Position numbers and translations under genes: made by a program. This document shows positions 25,371 to 37,279 of a stretch of DNA of 64,000 nt, one piece after another. The stretch's first letter is position 1; every line of letters begins with the position of its first letter. The notes under the pieces were generated by a model that was not told where the DNA came from, did not search any database, and saw only the letters and a list, made by a program, of their open reading frames with translations. The stretch comes from Utricularia gibba. Taxonomy: Eukaryota > Streptophyta > Magnoliopsida > Lamiales > Lentibulariaceae. The stretch lies in assembly GCA_002189035.1 (NCBI GenBank), contig NEEC01000014.1, forward strand, positions 2,172,501 to 2,236,500, given 5' to 3'.

Positions 25371-25821
25371 TGTTGAGAGCTCGAACAATGTTGATGAATT
25401 GAGAAGGAGGACTTTGGAGAGTATTTTGGAAAGCTTGTGAACACGTTGTTGTGGGGTTTTTTTGCATACATTCAGGAGTGCAGGAACATGTATTTGTAGA
25501 GAGTAAACTAGCCGTTGTCCTGTCGTTTAGTTGCTGCCAGACATCTTCTCCATATGGCTTCTTGGGCATGTCTTGTTTCACATGGGTCGTTGGGCTGGTT
25601 TGCAACATAGATGGGTTTCGACACTGGCTTCTTAACACTTCTGGACTCTTGAGTCAAGAACCTGGGGTCTATCTTATCTTCGGCCTCGTCTCCTTCACTC
25701 AGCAAGCGCTCCTCTTCCTGTTCTCCTTTCTCTCGCGACATCATCAATCCATCTCGTAATTCATCGGCTTGGCACTCTGTAATCTTCGACCGCTTCTTTT
25801 CTTATCCATCATTCACCAACA
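25371..25821 (-). repeat. 5' LTR of the Copia element
   Basis: 451 bp, TGTTG...CAACA ends. It sits about 470 bp upstream of the amidase 2 start but is transcribed away from it. Confidence 0.95.
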
Positions 25822-25826
25822 GGGCC

Positions 25827-26289
25827 TTGAAGAGGCTCATTTCATCGCGTTGAACAGCTCAGACTGCTTCGACACACGATTGAGTGTAGTCTGAGAATGA
25901 TTTCAGGCTGTTTGGTATTCTTTTTGACTTGAGATTCGTAAACTGTGTCTGTCGCTTCAGGGTCGGCCTGCCTGGGGCTTGCTCTGTCTCTTTGTAAGGC
26001 TCGTTAATTCAATTAATTTATTGCCCGAAGTGTTGAAAAATGAGGATGCATCATCGTCAGAGTATGTTGCATTACAGCGTCATACTTCAAGGAGGCTAAT
26101 AGAGCAGTTTTTCATACTCCCGCCGTCGTCTTAATCGGTTTCCGGACGTAAAAATGGGAGGCGTTCTCCTTGTCCCCACCCCGGTATGCTGTTTATATTA
26201 ATCTTCTTTTTTAACTACAAAGTTTGACTCTGTGGACTCATTCGATCCTATCACGTCTCCTTATCTTCTAAGCGGAAACCAGCGAAAAA
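25827..26289 (+). other. Amidase 2 upstream region
   Basis: Continuation of copy 2, matching 11530-12376 but carrying a single leader unit. It holds the probable amidase 2 promoter. The Copia 5' LTR lies directly upstream. Confidence 0.6.
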
Positions 26290-28204
26290 ATGGGCATCGC
26301 AGTCGCCAGATTACGTATCGTCTTCCTCCAGTTCATAATCGCCCAGCTTTTGAACCCAGCACAGTCCAGCGCTCAACATTTCGTGATCGAAGAAGCCTCC
26401 ATTGCAGCCGTACATCGCGCGTTCGCACAGGACGAGCTCACTTCTCGGCAACTCGTCGAGTACTATCTGGATCGCATCGAAACCCTCAATCCGAGACTAC
26501 GCGCCGTCGTCGAAGTAAACCCCGACGCCCTAGATCAAGCGGACATTGCCGACGACGAACGACGGAGACTCAAAGAAGGTAAGGCTCTCCGCAACTCATC
26601 ATTCCTCCACGGTATTCCTGTTCTTCTCAAGGACTCCATTGCCACGAAAGACAAGCTCAATACGTCCGCTGGGTCCTGCGCGCTTGTTGGGGCGGTGCCC
26701 CCGCGCGATGCACATGTTGTAGCGCGGCTGAGGCGCGCCGGCGCCGTCATTCTGGGGAAGGCCAGTATGAGCGAATGGTACGGTATACGGTCTTTGGCTG
26801 CAGTACCGGCTGGTTGGTGCGCTAGAAGCGGCGTAGGCATTGTTAGTCATCCTTTTCACTCTTACAGATAGCCTGTAACAACTACTGCATGCCTTATTCC
26901 TGACTTTTCCTTTTGGTGAAGAACCCTTACCTAAAAGGAGGGAGTCCGTGTGGTTCGAGCAGTGGATCCGCGATATCGGTAGCAGCAAACATGGCCATGG
27001 TGTCATTAGGGTCCGAAACGCAGGGATCACTTATCTGTCCTGGAAGCCATAACTCAGTCGTATCGATCAAACCCACAGTTGGGCTCGTCAGCAGAGCTGG
27101 TGTAATTCCGATTACACACCGCCAAGATACTGTAGGGTGAGGGGTAAATGTTGAATTGGATCTGCTCTTGCTGTTGTTACCTTCGATCCAGATTGCAATG
27201 TTTTGCACAGGCCAATGGCACGGACGGTGGCCGATGCCGTACACCTGTTGGATCACATTGTTGGCTACGATGAGATGGATCATGAAGCAACAAGTCAAGC
27301 AGCTGCATTCATCCCTGCAGATGGCTATACCAAGTTCCTTGATGAGAATGGACTCAAAGGGAAGAGACTGGGTGTTGTGAGAAATCCATTTCTAGAGCTT
27401 CTTAATATTTCCACGAGTGCTACAGCGTTGGATTCTCATCTGCAAATAATGAGGTAAAGGAGTTGGAAATCTGCCAACCTCTCCATTGAGATAATATAAT
27501 ATGCGTCAGATATCTGAAAGCTTATGAACGGATCTGAAGGGAGAAGGAGGCGATCATCATCGATGATTTAGAGATATCAAACATTGATGTCGTTCTAGAT
27601 CCCTTTCAAAGTGGTCAGGTGGAGGCTGTGTTGGCTGAGTTCAAGCTCAACTTGAACAACTACCTGAAAGAACTAACATCATCACCTGTGAGGTCTTTAT
27701 CCGACATCATAATCTTCAACCAAAACCATCCTGTGCTGGTAACCTTTCAATTCTAGTTAAGCTTTCTTTCTGATTTCCATGATCACTGGAACAATCCAAG
27801 GAAATGGGATTTTGCAGGAAATGACTCGAGAATATGGACAAGAGCTGTTCATTCGTTCAAATCTCACAAATGGGATCGATGATGCAGTGCAACAAGCCAT
27901 TGAGAACCTTAACACACTTTCTGAGCAAGGTTTTGAGAAGTTAATGTCAGACTACGGCTTGGATGCACTGGTGTCATTGGGTTCTACAATTAGTTATGCA
28001 CTATCATTCAAAGGGTTTCCTGCAATCACCGTTCCCGCTGGCTACAGCTCGGATGGCATGCCATTTGGAATCTTCTTTGGTGGGCTGAAGGGGTCAGAAC
28101 CTACACTTATTCAGATTGCATATGCCTTTGAGCAAGCCACGCAGATAAGAAAGCCTCCAACTCTCTTCCCCGGTAATGAGAGGCCAAAGTCTGATATTTG
28201 GTAA
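26290..28204 (+). CDS. Amidase-signature family protein, copy 2
   Basis: Paralogue of the amidase at 12377-14319, with the same five-exon structure and the same exon lengths (26290-26841, 26922-27136, 27211-27453, 27540-27738, 27818-28204), also 531 residues and intact. Signal peptide, catalytic Lys (HGIPVLLKDSIATK), cis-Ser (CGSSSGSA) and nucleophile Ser (GSETQGSLICPG) are kept. Differences concentrate in the first exon, roughly 10 percent over its first 156 bases, whereas exons 3-5 differ by about 1.5-3 percent. The 5' flank is single-copy and abuts a retrotransposon. Whether it is expressed cannot be told; its intact frame suggests it is, or was until recently, under selection. Confidence 0.88.
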
Positions 28205-28842
28205 TGCTAGAGACTGGAGACAACGGCTTGATCAACTCTCTGTTATTCTGCTGTCGTGCTCAAGCATGGTTGCCCATATTGCGAAACGTTTCAAAAACCA
28301 TACCTGATCGTATCATTCGGTGGATCTTCAAAATGCAGGCGGTGAATTTTACCGTTCATCTGATCCAAAAACTGAACATCGGACATCGGGCAGGAAAAGC
28401 TCCGGCTGAAGGAGATAGTTTGGCCGGGGAGGTACAATTCAGCGACCAGCAAACTCAGTGTTTCGTGAATCAAACCACCTTTCAGGCAGTTCCAATCCCT
28501 TTCAATTCACGATCAACCAAAAATTGTAGCCGGAGTCCAAGAGGATCCCGTGGAATTCGACCAATACTTAGAAAACCGATTGGGAGAATACCTGATCCAT
28601 AAAGCCGATGACGCTTTCGGAAAAAGCATCTCCGAAATACTTCCAAAACAAGTCACCTGCAAGTGCAAGCCAAAGAAATCACCGTTTCCGAAAACAAGGG
28701 ACGCACGGGATACCTTACCGAAACTCCTAAACAATACGTAACTTTCTCTCGGAGAGCAACCCCCCTCGGACTGCCGGAAATACAGATGGTGCTGTAACCG
28801 CCTTTCACAGCCCAAAACCGATAACCCTCCCCTTCTGATCAC
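28205..28842. other. Unassigned transcribed-like stretch downstream of amidase 2
   Basis: Up to 28388 it is the end of the duplicated unit. Beyond it are overlapping open frames on both strands: plus-strand 28198-28602 (134 codons) and a plus frame around 28520-28741 containing EFDQYLENRLGEYLIHKADD; minus-strand 28513-28842 (109 codons). None matches a family I recognise. TGGGCC-type motifs just right of it (28845-28915) would suit a leftward gene. I do not commit to a gene. Confidence 0.3.
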
Positions 28843-28844
28843 GA

Positions 28845-28915
28845 GGTTGGCCCAATAGTTTGGGCCATAAAGGTATTAAAACACACGGCCCATAATGTAA
28901 GGGCCAGGCCCAGAG
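28845..28915. promoter_or_regulatory. Cluster of site II-like GGCCCA/TGGGCC motifs
   Basis: Within about 70 bp occur TTGGCCCAAT, TTTGGGCCAT, CGGCCCATAA and AGGCCCAGAG, four copies of the TCP-bound core in mixed orientation. Such clusters usually mark promoters of housekeeping or organelle-related genes, yet no confident gene starts next to it. Confidence 0.45.
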
Positions 28916-30661
28916 TTCAGTGATCCGATCATTCTGTTTTGGAAGAATACACAGTTAATAATCACGTCTTTCTTCTCGAAAAAAACCAAATCTCTTTTGC
29001 ATTCTTCTTCTATATGCGCTCGCGTAAGAACCCAAATGAGAAGTAGCATATCACCGCGACCGTTGATATATATTCATTACGGTTGGTGGACAGTTAATAG
29101 TATAATATATTTCCAATGTCAAAGTGTCAGAGACGTGGATTCACAGGATTGGTCGACATTAAACACCGGTCGGGGCCGGAGGAGACCTCCCACCAACCCC
29201 CTTCCCTCCTTATCCGAATGTGGGCCCACCGCTTCACTTCCGATCAACCTTCACGAAATTAGGTCAAGAACCCAGCAAACCCGACCCGAATCCGGATCCC
29301 GGGTGAAGCCCCCCCAAATACCCACCCTTATCCGCTTGCGCCAAAACTCTACTATTGACTTTTTGCCAACAACTTGAGCCACTTTTTCTTTTCATTACCA
29401 GTTGCCAAATGACGTATGTAGTTTTATTTAAAAAAAAAAGGTCAAAGCATAAATTAATATTGAGGAAAATCAAAGCAGATTGATTACCTGAGGGGAGGGT
29501 TGCTTCCGGTGCAGGTTCTAATCGGATCGTCTACTGTGATTTCGAATGTTGAGTACATTGCATGAATCAATGATTCCAATTAGGGTTTGCGGTTGAGGGT
29601 TTGAAAAAGTGAAAAAGTAGTCACTATTTTCCTATTGACATTAAATAAATAAAAAAAGCGCTCCACGTCAGCACTTGACAGGAGCAGTATTCATTCATTC
29701 ATTCATTATCCTGTAATATGTTACCTAAAAGTCGGTGATGATTGGGGTAGGAAATGATTAATTAATTGATTAGTGATGGAGCAGTTGGATTGCAATAGCA
29801 TGGCATGGCATGGCATGGCATGTGATGGATGAACCAACCAGGTTCATAGCTTATTTGATTGGTAACACAATAAATTTATCAAAATATCATTCGATCAGAG
29901 ATGTTAAACTTTTATTTATAAGATAAGAGTAAGATAAATATATGTAATTATAGTAAATCCCAACTCTTAATTCTTAAACATTGTCCCTTTAAATATCTTG
30001 ATGGGAAAATATCTGCATTTGCGTGCACACGTCATCTCCCACGAATAATCCAGGTAAGCAGGGTGGGTAATCTGGGTGAGATCAGATTATTAGGGCTTGC
30101 AAGATCGGTTATCCTTTCCCATGGTGGAAATAGCGGGGCCCAGCAGGAGAAGAGAAGAGCAGGCAGTCTGTTAAGAATATGGAGGAGAAGAAGAAGGGGC
30201 GGTGTACGGGCAGCAGTGGCAGTGGTGGTTGAAAAGATATTGCAGGGTGGTGCCCGCCCAGATGGCATTGATCTTTATGGTGGAGGTGTGGGCCCGCTTC
30301 TTCTGTTCCTCCATTTTTTCATCTCTCTTGAATTAAAGCCAGCTCTGTTATGAGCGTTTTTTTTTTGGGTTTGTGTTGGTCTCCTGGGGTTGGCTTTTTT
30401 TCTTTTTTTTTTTGTTGGGACATTTTACCGAACACTTTTGTCCCATTAGTGCTTTCTTATGCAATAACAGCAATGCTCACTCAACTGATGGCCAGTCATT
30501 ACAATTATTTGAGAGCAAACAGATGATGGGTCCTTGAGGCTTGTACTAAAATTAGCTGCTACCTCTACGTGGCTCTCAGTATTCTTACCCTTTGGAACGA
30601 AAGGTTTAATCTTGGTACAAAAAGAAGAGAAAAAAAAACAGTCAGGATTTTTGAAGATGAA
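28916..30661. other. Intergenic, microsatellite-bearing
   Basis: Includes the MYB 3' untranslated region on the right. A (CATGG)n repeat sits at 29799-29822 and a short (CATT)n run near 29690-29706. A 96-codon plus frame at 30063-30353 is low-complexity and unrecognised. No gene called. Confidence 0.55.
29799..29822. repeat. (CATGG)n microsatellite
   Basis: Nearly five CATGG units in tandem upstream of nothing recognised. Confidence 0.8.
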
Positions 30662-31523
30662 TCACTTCATCTCCAATCCTCTGAAATCCAGAACTCCAGT
30701 TTTTAATCCCAGAAAATCATACCCGGGATTTGAGCTTGCTGCAGACCCACCCAGTAGAGTTTTTCTGCAGCTGCAATCTCTGCTGTTTCGGATCCCAAGG
30801 CTGCAGGTGAAGCACGAGACTGTGTTGTCGTCTGTTTTCCTTAGTTTCTCATCTTTCTGCTCCTCGTCGTGATAATGCGGTGGGCTTATTCTCAACTCGA
30901 GGTTTAAGTCAGGGCACTTTTCGATTGCTCCGATGTTCTCTTGTTTGCTGCTGTTGCTCGTCGCGCTTTCTTCTTCCTTTTCTTTCCCATCGATGAAGTA
31001 CATCTTCTTGTCTTGAGCAGCAACCTTCGCCGCCGGTGACGACGGCTCGTTGATCGGCCGGTGGGTTGTGGGGTCGATTCCCCTGCTCAAAAGCTTTCTC
31101 CTGATATGCGTATTCCAGTAGTTTTTTATCTCATTGTCAGTTCTTCCAGGCAATCTCCCCGCGATTAACGACCACCTGACAACAAAAGGGCAGGAAATCA
31201 AATCCATCTTAACCCCATTCAAGCATTTAATCAAACATAAACCAGGCATCAATCACTCACTTGTTGCCCAAGAGGCTATGAAGCTTAATGATAACCTCAT
31301 CTTCCTCCTCCGTAAAATTCCCCCTCTTCAAATCCGGCCTCAAGTAATTAATCCATCGCAGTCTACAACTTTTCCCACAACGCAGAAGCCCGGCCGCTTT
31401 CGGCAAAGATCGCCAGCACCCCTCGCCATGGGCGCGTATATAGGCAATCAACCGATCATCTTCTTCCTTAGTCCACGCCCCTTTGTTCGTGTGAGCTTTC
31501 TCGCAACAAGGAGATCTCCCCAT
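30662..31523 (-). CDS. R2R3-MYB transcription repressor, subgroup 4 (MYB4/MYB6/MYB308-like)
   Basis: Nuclear DNA-binding repressor; the family down-regulates phenylpropanoid or lignin genes. Exons 31261-31523 and 30662-31175 give 258 residues. Start is the ATG at 31521-31523 ([19 protein letters not shown]). R2 and R3 repeats occupy residues about 14-115 with the regular tryptophans; the bHLH-contact region is visible in R3. The C terminus has every subgroup-4 mark: C1 [12 protein letters not shown], the EAR-bearing C2 motif [12 protein letters not shown], the Cys-rich C3 stretch [16 protein letters not shown], and the C4-type end [17 protein letters not shown]. Only the second of the two usual MYB introns is present, as in MYB4-type genes. 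Exact orthology within the subgroup cannot be settled here. Confidence 0.95.
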
Positions 31524-33426
31524 TATAGCAAACAACTTCGTATCTGCAATCTGACACTCAAATCACGCAGACCAACAAAAAAAAAACTCAAACTTTCGGT
31601 GAATGAGCTGTGTAAAGAGAAAAGAACATGCTTTTGACTGAAGGTTGGAGGTGGGTGGGGGCAGCAGTCATGCTTGTAAATGCTTCTAGATGGGATTTGG
31701 TAGAAAGAGGTCTGAGAGTGAGCCTTTAAAGAAACACTTTATAGTGAACCAGGGGTGGTGACAGAGGGATAGATATACAGAGAGAATAGAAATTTAGGTG
31801 AAGAGAGAATTGATTGTTGGTGACCTTGAGAAAGCAGGTATGAATAAGGTAGGAGTAATGCATTGATCCATCCCATCCAAACTCTGAACCACCCTCCCAT
31901 TAACAATACATCTAACTTCCACAGTGACAGGAGATTTAAATCCCCTTCCTCTCCATATTCCTTTTCCTCTTCACACCTTCCCAGATTCCTTAATGAAGTA
32001 TGTGATCATTTAATCATGTTAGGTCTCCAACATAGTCACACATTCATGTGATGCACAGGTCTCCAACTAACGAACCTCACCTCACAGACGAGAATAACAC
32101 CGTTTGGATTCCTCCTTCTCGTTCGATTCATTCTTATATATGCAAAAAAATGGGTGTTTTGAACGTATTTTTAGAAAAAAAAAAAAACGATCTTTATATC
32201 CTGGGCTGTGCGTGCCTTCTGTAAATCGTCTAGTTAACGTTCTGGGTATATTTTTCACATACCTTTTTGGTTTTGTTGTGGTGGTGGTAGTGAATGGGGT
32301 TGGTTGGGAGGGTAGATGGAGATGACTGATGAGAGGTGTTAGAATAACATATTTACAATGAAGGCGAAAACTTATACTGTATAAGAGGGTATAGTTTAGC
32401 AATCATCCACTTTGTGCGATTTTTTCTTGTGAATTTAGATTTCACGTGCACACGTTGAACTGGATTCCCAATTTCAACTAGAGGATTAGGATTAGGACTG
32501 GGAAGGAAGGGTGAGATGATACACACAGTCCATGTGGTGCACGTTTAGGGGGTGGGGGGAGTTGGCTCACCTTCATCTTCATTCCTTATCATTACAAATA
32601 AGACAGATGTGGAATTATGGGCCAACTTCACATGATCCTCTTTCCCTAACTGTACCCGGAAATAACACTGAGAAAGTGACCTGAATCCATCAATTTGCCC
32701 GACTCTTGACCTCCCATCTTCCTAATCATGAGGCTTTTGTCTTGCAAGTCGTAGCTTGAACATGCTTTTCATCCCTAACCGTCTTGTTTTTTTATTTTTC
32801 CAATGCGGTTGGAGGAGATTCATGGCCTTTAGCAGTATACGACAGATGATTTTTCTCTGCCTGTGCAGATTTGTGAAGAGGGTGACTTGTTGGTGTCTAA
32901 TGGAGGCATTATTGGTTTTCATGTAATGAACCCAGAAGCAGCAACTTGGGGTGCATTTATGCCCCTTGAGGCCTTTCATCGTCACTCCCTGTCTCGTGCA
33001 TTAACCTTGGAATGGATGGATTGGGGGATCTGGTCCTGGAAATCAGTTAGGTTGTTGGTTTAATGAATCCTGCCCTGCCCAGTAAAGGCAGATCAGTTAA
33101 GTGGGAAAGCCTGCCATCCTAGGCCTCTGAATTGATTGAAAAAAATTGAATTTTTAAAAAAACAACCCATTAAAAAAATGGAAGTTGTTCGGCGAGTACA
33201 TCGGATGCCGGCGACCTCCTTCCACTGCCTGAATGCGACCGGAGCTCTGTTGCTTCTCGCACTCCGGTTGGCAGGAGGAAGTTTTTATAATGTGTGGTTC
33301 AGCTTGAACTTTTGGACAACCACTGCAAGGCCGTGAAACCTAATCTGACTAAAGGACGTGATCGGATAATAAATAGTTATCATACTTGGAAACACAAATG
33401 CAAAAGCACGGAAGAAAAGTCCATGC
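31524..33426. other. MYB promoter side and beta-galactosidase 3' flank
   Basis: About 1.9 kb without a supported gene. The left part should hold the MYB 5' leader and promoter, and the right part the beta-galactosidase 3' untranslated region. Open frames at 32082-32402 and 32722-32985 (minus) resemble nothing known. Confidence 0.6.
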
Positions 33427-36400
33427 TTAGGCATCAGTCTTCTTGGGATCAATGCAGCTGACTTGAACTGCAAGTGTTCGCTGTAGATTTGGGCAGTTGT
33501 CTTTGCCATCCCCGATTAGATTCTCCCGCTCAAATGGGATTGCGCATTGCTTCTTTCCCAAGCACGCCTGCCCCATTTCAAAGAGAAATCAACACATGGG
33601 GTTCTTTTTCAAGGAAAAAGAATGGGTTTTGTTGCTATTGGAGGAGTTTTTTTTTTTTTTTTTGGTACCTCTTCGACGACTTTATGAACTTTGGAGGAAT
33701 CACAGGTACCCCGTTGGAAATTGCCGCAGGCGCCTTGGGAATCCCCGAAGCTAGCGAAGTCAACTTTGGCGATGATCTTGTCGTCGGGGCAGATCAAATA
33801 AGCGGCTTTGATTGGGTCTACGATGGATCGGAATTTGTTATCTTTTCTTTCCCATGTTTTGACATGGGGTGGATGATACTCTGTGATTACACTGCAGATT
33901 GTGTCTCTGTTCACAGTCAAGACTTTGATTTCTTCGGGATTTCCTCCTGATTCCTCGAACACTACCATCAAATTGTCTTTAGGCTTCAGATATGATCGTG
34001 GAACATGATACCTGGAGGCCATAACAATTGATTCAGCACAAGCTCTTCTAGGGATTTGGATTGCGTTGGGTAGAATTACTCACTCTTCTTGGGTTGGTCT
34101 TCCAAGTGGAGAAAGGTATGACACCCAGTATCGCCCAATGCTTCTACCATTTATCCACACCATCCCCTTTGACATGCTAGTCATATTGAGTGCAACAGGA
34201 TCATTGCCTTCTGGGGCATCGAAATATGCCTGGGAAAAAAATGGGGTGTCATGATGTTGATATGTCAATTGTTTTTGGATTGTATTTTTCACTCGTGCTC
34301 ATTACCTTGTACCATGTAACAGGTGTGGGGGATCCTTTCAAGGAACTCCAACTGACTTTCTTAGAACCTTCATCTGTAAACAGCTGCATCTTTTCTCCTG
34401 AGACGCCCACCTCTTGACTCCATTGAGTGCGGGTGATATCAAGAGTTCCAGCCATTAATCCTTCAAGCGTGATGGCTCGAGGCCCTGCAAATCTTCTCTC
34501 CATATATGCACCACTGTTCTGTATTTCGAAAAGATGAAAGGTAACATCCAGTGCTGATTCGGTATACAGCATCTCTTGTGAAAATGTGGGATGAGTTTAC
34601 CGGTAAACCAACTGTCATTGCCAAAAGGGTGATATGATTGAGCCCAGGATTCAGTTTTATTGGCTTCTTGAAAACGTGGCTCTTTTCTATGATGCTTCCG
34701 TGCCCGAATCCTGAATATATTCATATGATGCAAGAGATTTTTATCATGAAGAAAAGCCATTACTCTGGTATCTGTTTCTTCGTGATTTACCTACGTATTC
34801 CCCATTGACGAATGCTAGCAATCCATGGCCAAGACTGGCAACCTGAAGAATTGGCTGGATGTCTGCTCGCCTTGACAGGTCACGCTGATCAAAGTTGATG
34901 CTGTAAAATCAAGGCCCCATTTGAGCGAGCATGTGAAAATGGATCATGATTGGATCCTACACGATGCTGTAAGCAAACCACTCAAAGAATCAACTATTAT
35001 TACCTGGTGCTGTACCAGGCATAATCAGAGGTATCTTGTGTGAAATCATATAGTTCCTTTGGTGCCAGGGATTTTACTGATAGATCATTTGCTGTGGGAA
35101 TGCTTTCTTGGAACATCTTCCAATCCTTGAGCTTCCCCTTCTTTGATTTAACGAAATTTCTTGAACTATGCTGCGCAACCACCTATTATGCAAGAGATAT
35201 GATTTACTGAACGACTACCCATTTGAACAAATGACAGTAAAAGTGGCACCGTTTGAGTGTTTAAAGCCACTGTTTTGCAGTCTGGGAGAATGCTAATGGA
35301 TTTTGCCGGCAGGAAGTAGTCTATGCCTCTGAATTTGATGCTTGAATCGTCTTTTGTGCTGTTGTTTGTTAAGAAAGCGACGCAGATGTCGGTACCGGAT
35401 TTCTCATAAGTTGTGATCTGAATATGCAAATTGCAGTTGTCATTTCTACCATCAATCTTCTACTCTTTGATCCTCATAAGGCATACCTCCAAATCCTGGC
35501 TGATCTTTTGCACTTTCTGGGTACCCCACAGCAATGGCTTCTTGCTCAACCTCAGTGCCCTGTGCAAATCTCTCAGGTGCCCAAATTTAGGATCCCTCTT
35601 TAAACCTGAAAAAGTTCATCCAAGCAGTTCAGCAGGCAGGTCTGAAGCCAATAGAGGAGATGAGCATCTGTTACCAAATTCATCCAGAGGAGCTTCGTCG
35701 TAGTATCGGGTTGTCACAAACGAGGAGCTCGTTCTACCAAAGTTGGTTCCACCATGGTACTGCAAGCACCAAGCATCAGATTTATGATGAATAAACAAGG
35801 CATGCATGATTCAAGCGTTCATGCACGTCATTACCATGTAGTAGTTGTTTAGAGTGCCGCTTCTGGCGAAGAATCTAGCAACAGAAAAAGCCAGATCTTC
35901 GGCGGATCTCTGGGATGGAGAGTCTCCGAAAACTCTGTACCTGCAACGATGGGCAAAAGCAGCTCGTTGAGTGATAAAACACTGCGAACAAATTAAGGGG
36001 TGGATTTCACTTACTGAGCAGTCCAATTCTCTGTCCAGAGGGAAGGCTTATTCGGTCCATTCGGGCCAGGGAATGTGTCTCCACACTGTCTTCCATTGCA
36101 AGTGCTGATCTGAAAAAATGGAATCTCACAGAGCTGTTGGCAAGAAAACATAAAAAATAACAGAGGGAATGTTGATCCTACAACTGAGTCCGGGGCATCC
36201 TTCTGCTTGCACATAACCCAGGGAACCCCGCTGTACAGTTTTACAGCCAGCTCTGCTGCCCATTTCACGTACATTTTTCCCTTATCCCTGTACGCTAGTT
36301 GCACGTTGTTGTATTCATTTTCAATCTGCAGGTTCGCTCTCATTACACTCCGGCGCTATCTGAGTGCGAGTTTGGATCGGCGGTGGCCCGTGGACATACC

Positions 36401-37279
36401 TGGGCTAAAATGATGGGACCTCCCTGATCGGCAAACAGCTTTTCTCCCTTCACCAGGTCGATCACCATCTCAGCATACTTCTTCATATAATTCTGTCAGC
36501 ATGCAGATTTTCGGTTAGTTGAGCTTAAGCCTCTGTTGCATTCTCTTCTTGTAGTCCATGGATGCTCACCAGAAAAGGTTCATTGTAGGAACGGAAGGTG
36601 ATCCCGGGGACAGTCTTTAACCAATATGGGAACCCTCTGCAGAATACACATTGAAAGTCAGCAGGCCTGCACGATCCCCACCTACCGGAAATGCCAGGTT
36701 TGGATTCAGAATCTTACCCTAGATTCCATTCAGCCTCGATGTAGGGGCCGATCCTCAGCGTCACCCACATCCCATGGTCGCCTATCATTTTGATGAACCT
36801 GATCAAATCGTAATCTCCTGTAAAACTCGTCTGCATCCACAGACATGACGATTTGGCTGGTAAGCTGATGCAGGTAAATAAAGTGGCAAGTTCCGGTGGG
36901 TGTACCTGGCCTTCAACAGGCTCGTGGGCATTCCAAAACACGTAGGTTTGTATGACATTGAGGCCTCCTTCTTTCGCCTTCCGGATGAGATCAGGCCACA
37001 TCTATCAACATGATCTCCCGGTAATGAATCATAATGTGTCCGTCCGTACACCAACCATGAAAGCAGCGGCGAGTTTAAGTAAATATTCCGTACCTCAGGC
37101 GTGCTCCGCGGGTAGTGGATGGAGCCCGAGAAGAGAAGCTCCCGGCTGCCGTTGATGATAACCGATCGTGCGTCGTACGTGACGGCGGCCGACTTGGCGT
37201 CACCGCCTTCCACGGTCGCCGTCCATAAAATGACGGCGGCCAACGCCATCATTCGCGTGAGCCCCATTTCCTTCAACAT
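33427..37279 (-). CDS. Beta-galactosidase, GH35, with C-terminal SUEL lectin domain (BGAL7/13/14/15-like)
   Basis: Secreted cell-wall enzyme releasing terminal beta-galactose from wall polysaccharides; exact substrate unknown. Eighteen exons from ATG 37277-37279 (a second ATG at 37265-37267 is equally possible) to TAA 33427-33429. Residues 1 to about 30 are a signal peptide. The GH35 signature [13 protein letters not shown] includes the acid/base Glu, and the nucleophile Glu is in [10 protein letters not shown]. Beyond the barrel come [17 protein letters not shown] and [16 protein letters not shown], then the galactose-lectin-like domain with [16 protein letters not shown] and the final exon [12 protein letters not shown]. 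All donors checked are GT. The domain order and [14 protein letters not shown] fit the BGAL13/14 clade. It shares a 1.3-kb divergent region with the kinase at 38595. Confidence 0.93.

Larger units (their letters stand above)
20256..25821 (-). mobile_element. Ty1/Copia LTR retrotransposon, full-length but coding-defective
   Basis: 5566-bp element on the minus strand, flanked by the 5-bp target duplication GGGCC (20251-20255 and 25822-25826). The two LTRs start TGTTG and end CAACA. Its domain order on the minus strand is gag, protease, integrase, reverse transcriptase, RNase H, the Copia order. The flanking sequence across the insertion matches the uninterrupted site at about 11515-11540, which confirms both ends exactly. 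Confidence 0.95.
17988..28388 (+). repeat. Segmental duplication, copy 2 (interrupted by two LTR insertions)
   Basis: Second copy of the 10997-14488 unit, in the same orientation. The copy-2 sequence runs 17988-18090, 19811-20255, 25822-28388, and its collinearity with copy 1 is restored when the two elements and one of each target duplication are removed. Similarity is uneven: low in amidase exon 1 and its leader, high in exons 3-5 and their introns. Confidence 0.9.

Noticed and set aside
28240-28330. CPYC thioredoxin-like motif (LKHGCPYCETF) downstream of amidase 2
   Set aside because: The frame stops within about 25 codons, has no start, and the first copy of the duplicated unit does not preserve it; it is a chance reading in a 3' untranslated region.
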